From Phycisphaerales bacterium (GTDB taxonomy: Bacteria > Planctomycetota > Phycisphaerae > Phycisphaerales > UBA1924): a stretch of 64,000 bases of DNA. The stretch spans positions 124,001 to 188,000 of the forward strand of contig JADLGW010000056.1 in the NCBI GenBank assembly GCA_020849105.1, given 5' to 3'. A program made the translations under genes and the position numbers. The notes below the pieces were generated by a model, which was not told the DNA's origin, did no database searches, and saw nothing but the letters and a program-made list of their open reading frames with translations. Below, in pieces: positions 43,115 to 50,865 of the stretch. Position 1 is the stretch's first letter; each line of letters begins with the position of its first letter.

Positions 43115-44334
43115 CCGGTGCGACGCGCCTCCCTCGCGTAAGTCCGCCCGCCCCACACGATCCCCCGACCGCGCCGCAGGTCGCGGGCGGCGCCAAGCAA
43201 CAGCCACGCGACGATCGCCGCACCGGCGGGGTAGACAACCAGGCACCAAAGGGGGGTGCGCGCCAAGCGGAACGTGACGCCCAGCACCGCGGCCTGCAAG
43301 GCGAGCGCAACCAGGCACACGGCGACGCTCACCGCCCAGGGGGCCATCGGTTCTCTCAGGAGCAGCCCGGCCGACCAGGCGAGGCCCCCAATGGTCACCA
43401 GGGGCAGCAGAGTCCCAAAGACCAGCGTCCTCCAGGCGTTCCGCTGCATCCGCCCCGGCCGCTGCCGCGACAGTTCCGTGTAGATGCGCTTCCACCCACG
43501 TTGGAAGGCGGGCCAGTCCGGGTACATGCGGCACGCGACCATGTCGGCGGAAACCATGACCCTGGCGGCGATCCCCTTCTCCGCGATGCGCCGGGCCAGC
43601 GCCATATCCTCCAGCAACTCGTCCTGCACGGCCCCGTGTCCGCCGATGGCCAGGTACGCATCGCGCCGGAACATCATGAACTGTCCGTTGGCGAAAGCCC
43701 GGCGATCCTTGTCGCGCCCGGCCCGGACAAGCGGGAACTGAACGACCATCTCGATGGTTGCGGCGGGCTGGGCCACGCGCTCGAACCAGCGTTCGCATGT
43801 CAGGGTGCTCAGGAGCGACAACATCCCGAGGCCGCCGTCCTTCATGAGCGCCAGCGTCGAACGGAGGCACGCCGGGTGCAGCGTGGTGTCGGCGTCCGCG
43901 AACACCAGGACATCTGCACTCCCGGCCCACGCCGACGCCCGCACTCCGGTCCACACGGCGTGAACCTTTCCCGCCCAGTCGGGGGGGCATGAATCCACCC
44001 GGACAATCTCGAAGCGCGGGTCACCGGCCGCGGCCTCCCGAGCGCGCGACTCGGTCGCGTCGGTGCAGCGGTCAAGGCAGAGCACAAACCGTGCGGACGG
44101 GTGGTCCTGCGCGCGGAGCGACCGGACGAGGCCCCCGATGCTGTCCTGCTCGTTGTGCGCCGGAACAATGACACAGGCCGATGCCCCGGACGGCTCGAGG
44201 CCCAGGCCCGCGGACGCCGGCGGTACATGGCGCAGCGTCCCGATCAGGCGACCCAGCCCAATCGACCAGTAGACCCCCAGCGCGCACGCCCCCGCATCCA
44301 GCACGAGGGCGATGGCGATGTCGGCGGTGGTCAC
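43111..44334 (-). CDS. Family 2 glycosyltransferase (HpnB-like)
   Basis: A 407-aa membrane glycosyltransferase. An N-terminal helix precedes the GT-A domain: ACVIVPAHNEQDSIGGLVRSL, the DxD equivalent FADADTT, and LLEDMALARRI with the catalytic Asp, then QRGWKRIY. Three to four helices follow at the C-terminus. The arrangement matches HpnB-type GT2 proteins associated with hopanoids, though no hopanoid gene is nearby. The start is the GTG seven nt after TACTCT; the frame extends upstream into the divergent gene without similarity. Confidence 0.85.
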   Translation of the reverse strand: MTTADIAIALVLDAGACALGVYWSIGLGRLIGTLRHVPPASAGLGLEPSGASACVIVPAHNEQDSIGGLVRSLRAQDHPSARFVLCLDRCTDATESRAREAAAGDPRFEIVRVDSCPPDWAGKVHAVWTGVRASAWAGSADVLVFADADTTLHPACLRSTLALMKDGGLGMLSLLSTLTCERWFERVAQPAATIEMVVQFPLVRAGRDKDRRAFANGQFMMFRRDAYLAIGGHGAVQDELLEDMALARRIAEKGIAARVMVSADMVACRMYPDWPAFQRGWKRIYTELSRQRPGRMQRNAWRTLVFGTLLPLVTIGGLAWSAGLLLREPMAPWAVSVAVCLVALALQAAVLGVTFRLARTPLWCLVVYPAGAAIVAWLLLGAARDLRRGRGIVWGGRTYAREARRTG

Positions 44335-44341
44335 GGGGCCA

Positions 44342-44347
44342 AGAGTA
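44342..44347 (-). promoter_or_regulatory. Leaderless -10 (TACTCT) of the glycosyltransferase
   Basis: TACTCT seven nt before the GTG. It faces the nnrE -10 eight nt away, so the two leaderless promoters are back to back. Confidence 0.5.
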
Positions 44348-44355
44348 TCCGCCGC

Positions 44356-44361
44356 TAGACT
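44356..44361 (+). promoter_or_regulatory. Leaderless -10 (TAGACT) of nnrE
   Basis: TAGACT six nt before the GTG; no SD. The same hexamer and spacing occur before kdsB. Confidence 0.6.
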
Positions 44362-44367
44362 CCCCGC

Positions 44368-45069
44368 GTGGGCACGCCGCCAACCTATTCCCGGCACGCG
44401 CTGGCGGAGATCGACCGGCTCTGCGTCGAGCGGTACGGGCTTCCCTCCATCGTGCTCATGGAGAACGCGGCCATCGGGGCCTCGCGCCTCGCCCTCACGG
44501 AGTTCCGCCTCGCGCCGGGCGCCCGCGCCCTGATCGCGTGCGGCACGGGGAACAACGGCGGCGACGGGCTGGCGATCGCCCGGCACCTGCACAACGCCGG
44601 AGTCGCGACGAGGATCGTGATGGCGGGCCCCGAAACCCGCTTGACCCCCGACGCCGCGACGAACTACCGTGCCGTCCGCGCCATGAACCTCTCTGTGACG
44701 GAGGGCGGGGCGGCCACCTGCTGCGCCGCCGTCGCCGCCTGGCGGGGCGATCTTCTGATCGATGCTCTCCTCGGCACGGGTCTCTCGACGCCCGTCCACC
44801 CGCCTCTGGACGGCTTCATCGCCGCGATGAACGACTCGGCCGCCGCCGGCGCGCCCGTCCTGGCCGTTGACCTGCCCTCGGGGCTGGACTGCGACACGGG
44901 CGAGCCGCTCGGCGTCGCCGTCCGCGCCACGCTCACCGCGTCCTTCGTTGGCCGCAAGAAGGGCTTCGGGAACCCCGCCGCCGCCGCGTACACCGGGCGC
45001 GTCGTGTGCGTGGGCATCGGCGCCCCCCGCGACCTCGTGGACCGCCTGGCGGAAGATGGGCGGGATTGA
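44368..45069 (+). CDS. nnrE: NAD(P)H-hydrate epimerase
   Basis: Repairs hydrated NADH/NADPH by epimerising the R and S forms (YjeF_N domain, 233 aa). Family landmarks: SIVLMENAAIGASR, CGTGNNGGDGLAIARHL and DALLGTGL, plus AVDLPSGLDCDTG. The dehydratase (NnrD) half that is often fused is absent, so it must be encoded elsewhere. GTG start with a leaderless-type promoter. A DUF151 nuclease gene follows 43 nt downstream with its own strong SD. Confidence 0.92.
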   Translation: MGTPPTYSRHALAEIDRLCVERYGLPSIVLMENAAIGASRLALTEFRLAPGARALIACGTGNNGGDGLAIARHLHNAGVATRIVMAGPETRLTPDAATNYRAVRAMNLSVTEGGAATCCAAVAAWRGDLLIDALLGTGLSTPVHPPLDGFIAAMNDSAAAGAPVLAVDLPSGLDCDTGEPLGVAVRATLTASFVGRKKGFGNPAAAAYTGRVVCVGIGAPRDLVDRLAEDGRD

Positions 45070-45112
45070 CTCCCCGCGCCCCACCCGCGACGATTCACGC
45101 GGAGGATTCCTC

Positions 45113-45589
45113 ATGGCCGTCCGCATGGAACTCTCGCGCATCCTCATCCGCGAACTCAACGACTACCAGATCATCGAACTGCGCGAAGTCGAGCCCGGCG
45201 AGGATGACCTGGACCTCGAGATCCCCGACGACGCCCCCAAGGAGCCCGGCTTCGGCGATCCGAAGCGGCGATCCTTCCCCATCGTGATCGGACTGCCGGA
45301 GGCTCAGGCGATCGACCGCCGCCTCAAGGGCATCACGATCAAGCGCCCGCAGACCCACGACCTGCTGGCCAAGGTCATCGAGTCGCTCGGGGGCACCCTG
45401 GTCTCGATCACGATCAATGACCTCTCTGAACACACGTTCTTTGCCACGCTCGACGTACGGACGGCGGGCGGCGACGCCATCCACATCGACTCCCGGCCCA
45501 GCGACGCCATCGCCCTGGGGATCGCGCAGAACGTCCCGATCTACGTCGAGGAGCACGTACTCGAAGGCGCCCGAGAAGCCGGAACGTGA
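45113..45589 (+). CDS. Bifunctional nuclease family protein (DUF151)
   Basis: A 158-aa protein of the BFN/DUF151 family (dual DNase/RNase activity shown for plant homologues; bacterial role unclear). Recognisable are FPIVIGLPEAQAID, KRPQTHDLLAKVIESLGG, VSITINDLSEHTFFATL and the closing HIDSRPSDAIALGIAQNVPIY. GGAGGA precedes the ATG. Its stop overlaps the truD start (GTGA), indicating coupled translation. Confidence 0.92.
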   Translation: MAVRMELSRILIRELNDYQIIELREVEPGEDDLDLEIPDDAPKEPGFGDPKRRSFPIVIGLPEAQAIDRRLKGITIKRPQTHDLLAKVIESLGGTLVSITINDLSEHTFFATLDVRTAGGDAIHIDSRPSDAIALGIAQNVPIYVEEHVLEGAREAGT

Positions 45590-46860
45590 ACACCGCCACC
45601 TGGCTGACCGCCGACATCCCCGGCATCGGCGGGCGCATCAAGGAACGCCCCGAGGACTTCCTCGTGGACGAGGCGCCGCTCTACCAGCCCTCAGGGAAGG
45701 GCGAGCACATCTACATGCTCATCGAGAAGCGCGGGCTCTCCACGCTGCACGTTGCGGGGCTCCTTTCCAGGCACTTCGGCGTCCGCCCGTTCGACGTCGG
45801 CTACGCCGGTCTGAAGGACAAGCGGGCGATCACCCGCCAGGTCTTCTCCGTCCACACACCCGGAAAGCATCCCGAGGACTTCCCCGCGATCAGTCACGAC
45901 CGCATCGGTGTCCTGTGGACCGACCTGCACGGGAACAAACTGCGTCGCGGCCACCTCATCGGCAACCGGTTCTCGATCAAAGTCCGGGGCGTGCCGCCCA
46001 CGGCCGCGATCACCGCGCTCAGGACGTTCCGCCAACTCGCCGAATCCGGCGTCCCGAACCGCATCGGGCCGCAGCGCTTCGGCTACCTCGGGCGCAATCA
46101 CCTCATCGGGCGGGCGCTCCTCCTCGGCGACGAGCCGGGGGTGCTGGACGCCCTGCTCGCCCCCGCGCCGGCCGGTGTGCCCGATAACCAGTCACCCGCA
46201 CGCGGCCTGTACGCCAGCGGCGACTTCGCGGCCGCCCGCGACGCCTTCCACCGCGACGCTCGCGCCGAACGCCGCGTGCTGTCCGTTCTTGCCCGCGGCA
46301 GGAGCCCCAGCCAGGCGGTGCGGGCGATCGATCCGCAGGAGCGGAACTTCTTCCTGAGCGCGTTCCAATCGGCCGTGTTCAACTTCATGCTCGACGGCAG
46401 GTTGCACGAGGGCCGACTCGCTCACCTCGGCACCGGGGACGTGGCCTTCAAGCACGACAACCGGGCGCTCTTCGCGGTCACCGACGAAACATTGACGGAC
46501 CCCGCCCTGGCCGGGCGGCTGGAGCGGTTCGAGATCAGCCCGTCGGGGCCGATGTGGGGGCCGGCGATGCTGCGCGCCGGGGGAGAGATCGATCGACGGG
46601 AAGTCGCCGCCCTGGAGGCCGCCGGCCTGACTCCGGAACTCCTCGCGGCGTTTGAGTCGCGGTACAGGGGCTCAATGGAAGGAGCCCGCCGGCCCTATCG
46701 CGTTCCGGTCACCGACGTGGACGTCGAGGGCGGCGTCGATGAGTTCGGCGGGTACGTCCGTTGCACGTTCGACCTGCCCCGGGGCGCCTTCGCCACGACC
46801 GTGATGGCCGAGATCATGAAGTCAGGCCCGGATGAACCTGAAATCGAGGATGAGGATTGA
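45586..46860 (+). CDS. truD: tRNA pseudouridine(13) synthase
   Basis: Isomerises U13 in tRNA(Glu) and others. At 424 aa it is somewhat longer than E. coli TruD (349). The catalytic motif GYAGLKDKRAITRQ places the nucleophile at D78; NRIGPQRFGYLGRN and ERNFFLSAFQSAVFN are TruD-specific. The insertion domain lies between about residues 160 and 330. The GTG start overlaps the bifunctional nuclease stop. Confidence 0.94.
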   Translation: MNTATWLTADIPGIGGRIKERPEDFLVDEAPLYQPSGKGEHIYMLIEKRGLSTLHVAGLLSRHFGVRPFDVGYAGLKDKRAITRQVFSVHTPGKHPEDFPAISHDRIGVLWTDLHGNKLRRGHLIGNRFSIKVRGVPPTAAITALRTFRQLAESGVPNRIGPQRFGYLGRNHLIGRALLLGDEPGVLDALLAPAPAGVPDNQSPARGLYASGDFAAARDAFHRDARAERRVLSVLARGRSPSQAVRAIDPQERNFFLSAFQSAVFNFMLDGRLHEGRLAHLGTGDVAFKHDNRALFAVTDETLTDPALAGRLERFEISPSGPMWGPAMLRAGGEIDRREVAALEAAGLTPELLAAFESRYRGSMEGARRPYRVPVTDVDVEGGVDEFGGYVRCTFDLPRGAFATTVMAEIMKSGPDEPEIEDED

Positions 46861-46907
46861 CGAATGGGTGGGTGCCCCGCGGCACACCGTCCGCGGAAGG
46901 AACACGC

Positions 46908-47732
46908 ATGAATCTCCCCGCGATGCATCGGATACTGGCCTTCGCTGTCGGTGCCCTCGCCTGGTTGTCCGGGTGTTCCGGGTGGACCATGCACGAGGAG
47001 ACCCGGGATGCGACCGCCCCCGCCGTGGCCGCGGCCGCCGGGATCTCCGTCACCACGCGGAACGGATCGATCAAGGTCGTCCCGGGGGACGCTGACGAAG
47101 TCCGCATCAGCGCCCGACTCCGCGCCCGCACGCCCGAGCGCCTGGCACAGATGCGGGTCACAGCGGAAGAAGACGCCGAAGGGGTCCTTGTGGTTCGTGT
47201 TGAACCCGCCCAGGGCGAGTGGTGGGGCAATGAGGGCTGCGCGATCAGCATCACCACCCCCGCGGACCGCCCCACCGCATCGGTCACCGCCAGAACGAGC
47301 AACGGCCGTATCGAGGTCGCGGGAGTGGCCGGTCCGGTCGACCTGCGCACCTCGAATGGTGCCGTCGAGGCCCGCGACTGCTCCGGCAAGGTATTCGCGG
47401 ACAGCAGCAACGGCTCCATCATGCTGGCCGGCATCTCCGGCCCCGTGGAAGCCGAGACCTCCAACGGTTCGATCACGGCGCGGCTCGCCGACAGCGCCGC
47501 GGGGCCCGTGGACCTCGACACGTCCAACGGCAGCGTCACGCTGGAGGTCGGGCAGGCATTCACCGGCACCCTGTCCGTGGCCACCAGCAATGGTTTGGTC
47601 ACGGTCCCCAGCGCCGGACGGCCCACCATCGTCAAGCGGGGGAGGCACTCCGCCAACCTCCGTTTCGGCGACGCGCCCGGAGATTCCACGATCAGGACCA
47701 GCAACGGCAGCGTCACCGTGAACTGCCGGTAG
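46908..47732 (+). CDS. DUF4097-like lipoprotein
   Basis: A 274-aa lipoprotein with lipobox WLSGC (Cys near 18). The mature region is a repetitive right-handed beta structure: at least seven SNG turns (TSNGRIEV, TSNGAVEA, SSNGSIML, TSNGSITA, TSNGSVTL and so on) spaced about 20 residues apart. This is the DUF4097/DUF2807-type adhesin-like fold. GGAAGG precedes the ATG. Function unknown; surface anchoring is inferred from the lipobox. Confidence 0.78.
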   Translation: MNLPAMHRILAFAVGALAWLSGCSGWTMHEETRDATAPAVAAAAGISVTTRNGSIKVVPGDADEVRISARLRARTPERLAQMRVTAEEDAEGVLVVRVEPAQGEWWGNEGCAISITTPADRPTASVTARTSNGRIEVAGVAGPVDLRTSNGAVEARDCSGKVFADSSNGSIMLAGISGPVEAETSNGSITARLADSAAGPVDLDTSNGSVTLEVGQAFTGTLSVATSNGLVTVPSAGRPTIVKRGRHSANLRFGDAPGDSTIRTSNGSVTVNCR

Positions 47733-47744
47733 CGGGCCGTCGGG

Positions 47745-47750
47745 TACGAT
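47745..47750 (+). promoter_or_regulatory. Leaderless -10 (TACGAT) of the panD-like remnant
   Basis: TACGAT five nt before the ATG at 47756; no SD. It has the same geometry as the active genes. Confidence 0.45.
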
Positions 47751-47755
47751 GGCGG

Positions 47756-48018
47756 ATGCTCCGCAAGGTCCTGCACAGCAAACTGCACATGCCTCATGTG
47801 ACGGTCGCCAGGGCTGCGACGAGCCTTGCCGGTCACATCAAGGAGGACGTGGAGGGGTCGGTGATCGTTGGGAAGTTGTACCGCTTCGACGCGGACGGCG
47901 CGATCAAGTCCACGTTCCAGGCGGCGCTCCCGGGTGGTACTCGGTCGACGGCGCGCTCTACAGCCAGGTCCCCTCGACCCCGGACGTTGATTTCACCTAC
48001 ACCATCAGCGGGCAGTGA
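47756..48018 (+). pseudogene. panD-like 5' remnant joined to unrelated coding sequence
   Basis: The first 16 codons read MLRKVLHSKLHMPHVT, close to the start of aspartate 1-decarboxylase (MLRxxLxSKxHxxxVT). The frame then leaves the family: no G-S processing site or later PanD motif follows. It runs through KEDVEGSVIVGKLYRFDADG until near 47930, after which the next frame reads WYSVDGALYSQVPSTPD and ends in TYTISGQ. Together this looks like a deleted and frameshifted composite. The preceding TACGAT-N5-ATG promoter is intact. The PanD assignment rests on 16 residues only. Confidence 0.4.
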
Positions 48019-48054
48019 GATTCCATCCTGCCGGTGGCCGGAGCGGAAACGGGC

Positions 48055-48143
48055 GTGGCATGGGTAAGCCGCCTTGGGCTTACCCGTGGGGAAGACTCAC
48101 GGGCAACGAAGCGTTGCCCATGCCACCCACGGGCAACGGAGCG
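48055..48143. repeat. Intergenic two-hairpin palindromic repeat
   Basis: The outer 10-bp inverted repeat GTGGCATGGG (48055-48064) / CCCATGCCAC (48117-48126) encloses hairpins GGGTAAGCC/GGCTTACCC (48062-48085) and GGGCAACG/CGTTGCCC (48101-48119). A further partial copy, CACGGGCAACGGAGCGT, follows to 48143. It shares its architecture with the 21471-21556 element. Confidence 0.75.
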
Positions 48144-48529
48144 TGCGACGGGCATCGGCCGCCTACGCTTCCCGCTTCCCAAGTCCCGTCATGGCGGGGT
48201 GGCACTGTTGATCACTGATCCGAGCCTCCGGGTACGAGGACGTTGGGTCTCTACTTTTTCTACCCTTTCTACCGCCGCGTAGCCGGTGCCTGCTTGCTGC
48301 GGTACCGACAACGCCGCGGAAGTGGAAAAGGCGGAGAGGAGCGGGTGGGGCGGCGTTCTCGGTGCCACGCCAGCACCCTTGACTCCGCCAGCGGGGCGGG
48401 AGGGCTACACTTCCCCATCGGGGGGTGAGTGCGGGGCCACGACTGGCCCGACCTCCCTGACACCGACGCTCGAACTCGCCCGGGGTTTCCTGCACGGTTC
48501 ACAGATCTCTCGGGCTTGGGTTCAGAGTC
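48144..48529. other. Long leader region before the RRM gene
   Basis: No gene is seen in these 386 nt. Three TCTAC steps (TCTACTTTTTCTACCC, then CTACC; about 48248-48273) give several TANNNT boxes, and TACACT at 48406-48411 is another candidate -10. The RRM ATG itself has no SD and no -10 at leaderless distance, so a long 5' UTR of about 110-260 nt is likely. Confidence 0.4.
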
Positions 48530-48877
48530 ATGATGAAGTTGTACGTCGGGAACCTTTCGTTCAGCACCAATGAAGCCGAACTGCGCTCGATCTTCGAGCC
48601 GCACGGCGAGGTCGCGTCCGCCGCGATTGTCATGGACCGCGACACCGGCCGCTCCCGCGGCTTCGGCTTCGTCGAGATGTCCAGCGACGACGCGGCCCGC
48701 AAGGCCATCGAGGCCGTCAACGGCCAGAACATCGGCGGCCGCACGCTCACCGTCAACGAGGCCAAGCCGCGCGAGGCGCGCTCCGGCGGCGGCGGCGGCG
48801 GCGGTGGTCGGGGCGGCTACGGCGGGGGCCGTGGGGGTGGCGGCGGCGGCGGTGGCGGCGGCCGCGGCGGCTGGTAA
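48530..48877 (+). CDS. Glycine-rich RRM RNA-binding protein
   Basis: A 115-aa RNA-binding protein: one RRM (residues 2-80) with RNP2 KLYVGNL and RNP1 RGFGFVEM, then a tail of almost only Gly, Arg, Tyr and Trp (GGYGGGRGGG). It resembles cyanobacterial Rbp and plant GRP cold-responsive proteins, which act as RNA chaperones. Adjacent ATG codons at 48530 and 48533 are both possible starts. The long leader and the terminator hairpins downstream fit a separately regulated short mRNA, perhaps cold-responsive by analogy. Confidence 0.9.
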   Translation: MMKLYVGNLSFSTNEAELRSIFEPHGEVASAAIVMDRDTGRSRGFGFVEMSSDDAARKAIEAVNGQNIGGRTLTVNEAKPREARSGGGGGGGGRGGYGGGRGGGGGGGGGGRGGW

Positions 48878-48887
48878 GAGGTGAAGG

Positions 48888-48910
48888 GGCACAGGCCGGA
48901 CGCCTGTGCC
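48888..48910 (+). repeat. Hairpin after the RRM gene
   Basis: GGCACAGGC/GCCTGTGCC, a perfect 9-bp stem with a 5-nt loop. It is of the same kind as the rlmN hairpins and sits just before the terminator. Confidence 0.6.
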
Positions 48911-48921
48911 GCACAGGAATC

Positions 48922-48945
48922 AGCCCCGCACACGCGGGGCTTTTT
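48922..48945 (+). terminator. Rho-independent terminator of the RRM gene
   Basis: AGCCCCGC-ACAC-GCGGGGCT followed by TTTT, an 8-bp GC stem with 4-nt loop and T-tract. It is the clearest intrinsic terminator in the window. Confidence 0.8.
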
Positions 48946-49000
48946 CGTGCGCCCGCGCGGTAGACTTCCGTACATCGAGGCTGTGGTCAGGAGCCATGCC

Positions 49001-50056
49001 ATGCAGGTGAACGAAGAGAAGATGATGGCGTTGCTGGGCACGATGGTGGGTGACATGGGCGCCGCCATGAGCGCCGCACTCGTCACGCTCGGCGACAAAC
49101 TCGGGCTGTACCGCGCACTGGCCACGGGGCCGATGACGCCCGAGGCGCTCGCCGCGCAGACGGGCCTTGCGCCGCGCATGGTCCGCGAATGGCTGCTCAA
49201 TCAGGCCGCGGGTGGGTACGTCACCTACATGGGGGGCGCCGGCGATGCGTACTCCATGACGCCGGAGCAGGCCGCGGCCCTGGCAGACGAGACAAGCCCG
49301 TTCTTTGTGGCCGGCGGGTTTGACGTGGTCGCCTCCGCGCACCGTGACGAGCCGAAGGTTGAGCGGGCCTTCCGCGACGGCAAGGGCCTGCCGTGGGGCG
49401 CCCACGACACCTGCTTGTTCTGCGGGACGGAACGCTTCTTCGCCGCCAGTTACCGGGGCCACCTTGTGTCCTCGTGGATCCCGGCGCTCGAGGGCGTGGA
49501 GGCCAAACTCAGGAAGGGTGCAATGGTCGCGGACGTCGGATGCGGGCACGGCGCATCGACCGTCCTCATGGCCGCGGCGTACCCGCAGTCGAAGTTCACC
49601 GGTTTCGATTCGCACGGCCCATCCATCGACTGCGCCGCGCGCCGCGCCAAGGACGCGGGCCTGAAGAACATCGCGTTCCGGATGGCCGATGCGACCTCAT
49701 TCGCCGCCGACGGCGGGTTCGACCTCGTGGCCTGCTTCGACTGCCTGCACGACATGGCGGACCCGGTGGGCTGCGCGCGGCACGTCAAGCGGGCGCTCAG
49801 GCCCGGCGGCACATGGATGGTGGTCGAGCCGGCCGCGGGCGATACGGTGGAATCCAATCTCAATCCCGTCGGGCGGGTGTTTTCCGCCGCATCCACGATG
49901 ATCTGCGTGCCCGCGTCGATGTCCGGCGGCGGGCCGGCGCTGGGCGCGTGCGCCGGCGAGAAACGGATGTCCGAGGTGATCAAGGCCGGCGGGTTCACCA
50001 CCTGCCGCAAGGCCACGGCCACGCCGTTCAACATGGTCCTCGAAGCCCGGGCCTGA
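49001..50056 (+). CDS. Class I SAM-dependent methyltransferase with winged-helix N-terminus
   Basis: A 351-aa methyltransferase. The N-terminal ~100 residues form a helix-turn-helix-like dimerisation domain (LGDKLGLYRALATGPMTPEALAAQTGL..VREWL), as in O-methyltransferases of the S27/UbiE-like type. The Rossmann part has motif I VADVGCGHGAST, then FDLVACFDCLHDM and RALRPGGTWMVVEP. AGGAG seven nt before the second ATG decides the start. The substrate (small molecule, perhaps quinone or secondary metabolite) is unknown. Confidence 0.88.
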   Translation: MQVNEEKMMALLGTMVGDMGAAMSAALVTLGDKLGLYRALATGPMTPEALAAQTGLAPRMVREWLLNQAAGGYVTYMGGAGDAYSMTPEQAAALADETSPFFVAGGFDVVASAHRDEPKVERAFRDGKGLPWGAHDTCLFCGTERFFAASYRGHLVSSWIPALEGVEAKLRKGAMVADVGCGHGASTVLMAAAYPQSKFTGFDSHGPSIDCAARRAKDAGLKNIAFRMADATSFAADGGFDLVACFDCLHDMADPVGCARHVKRALRPGGTWMVVEPAAGDTVESNLNPVGRVFSAASTMICVPASMSGGGPALGACAGEKRMSEVIKAGGFTTCRKATATPFNMVLEARA

Positions 50057-50100
50057 CGCCCCGCGGACCTGACCTTTCGGGCAACGCGGGACCGCCGGTC

Positions 50101-50838
50101 TCACCCCCTCCGGCGCCACCGCTCCACAAACGCCTCGTATTGCTCGGGGGTGTCGATCCCGGCGTGCCCGGCGGACTCCACCACCGCCACGGCGATCGCG
50201 AACCCGTGCGCCAGCACCCGCAACTGCTCGAGGTGCTCCGTCAGTTCCAGTTCCGTCGGTATCAGCCGTGTGTAGGTGTCCAGGAACGACCGCCGGTACG
50301 CGTAGATCCCGGCGTGCTTGAGCGGTGCGAGCCCCACGCCGTCGCGCGGGAATGGGATCAGCGCCCGCGAAAAATACAGCGCCGTGCCGTCCAGCCTGCG
50401 CACCACCTTCACGATACTGGGATTCGCGGCGTCCTCACCCGCGGACAGCGGGCACGCAACCGTGGCGACAGGGGCGGAGCCGCCGACCAGCGCCGCGGCC
50501 GCCGCCTCGATCACCGCCGGTTCGATCTCCGGCTCGTCACCCTGCACGTTGACCACCACCGCGTCGGGCGGCAATCCGAGAATGGCCGCGGCCTCCGCCA
50601 GGCGGCTCGTCCCGTTCGGGTGGTCGGGCCGGGTCATCACCACATGCCCGCCGAACGCCGCAACCCCCCGGCGCACCCGATCGTCATCGGTGGCGACGAC
50701 AACCCGCTCAACCCCGCGGGCCCGCGACGCGGCCTCGTACACATGCCGGATCAGCGGCCGCCCGGTCCGATCCGCAAGCACCTTGCCGGGGAATCGCGTG
50801 GAACCGAGCCGCGCCGGGATGATGATGGTGGCCGACAC
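50101..50838 (-). CDS. kdsB: 3-deoxy-manno-octulosonate cytidylyltransferase
   Basis: Activates KDO as CMP-KDO for lipid A core synthesis (245 aa, normal size). Landmarks: IIIPARLGSTRFPGKVL, VVVATDDDRV, TRPDHPNGTSRLAEA and VVNVQGDEPEIEP. Its presence implies a Gram-negative LPS-type outer membrane. The start is GTG with TAGACT six nt upstream, a leaderless arrangement identical to nnrE. Other kds genes are not in the window. Confidence 0.94.
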   Translation of the reverse strand: MSATIIIPARLGSTRFPGKVLADRTGRPLIRHVYEAASRARGVERVVVATDDDRVRRGVAAFGGHVVMTRPDHPNGTSRLAEAAAILGLPPDAVVVNVQGDEPEIEPAVIEAAAAALVGGSAPVATVACPLSAGEDAANPSIVKVVRRLDGTALYFSRALIPFPRDGVGLAPLKHAGIYAYRRSFLDTYTRLIPTELELTEHLEQLRVLAHGFAIAVAVVESAGHAGIDTPEQYEAFVERWRRRG

Positions 50839-50844
50839 GCGCGG

Positions 50845-50850
50845 AGTCTA
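50845..50850 (-). promoter_or_regulatory. Leaderless -10 (TAGACT) of kdsB
   Basis: TAGACT six nt before the GTG; no SD. Confidence 0.6.
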
Positions 50851-50865
50851 CCGGGGAACCTCGGG

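Noticed and set aside
40400-47800. CRISPR array, insertion sequence or prophage
   Set aside because: No regularly spaced direct repeats, transposase, integrase or phage structural gene was found here or elsewhere in the window.
48379-48411. TTGACT and TACACT as a two-box promoter for the RRM gene
   Set aside because: The spacer is 21 nt, too long for a standard sigma70 promoter; only the -10 is kept as a possibility.
48779-48877. GGC-rich simple repeat as a mobile or CRISPR-like array
   Set aside because: It is the codon repeat of the glycine-rich tail of the RRM protein, with no spacers.
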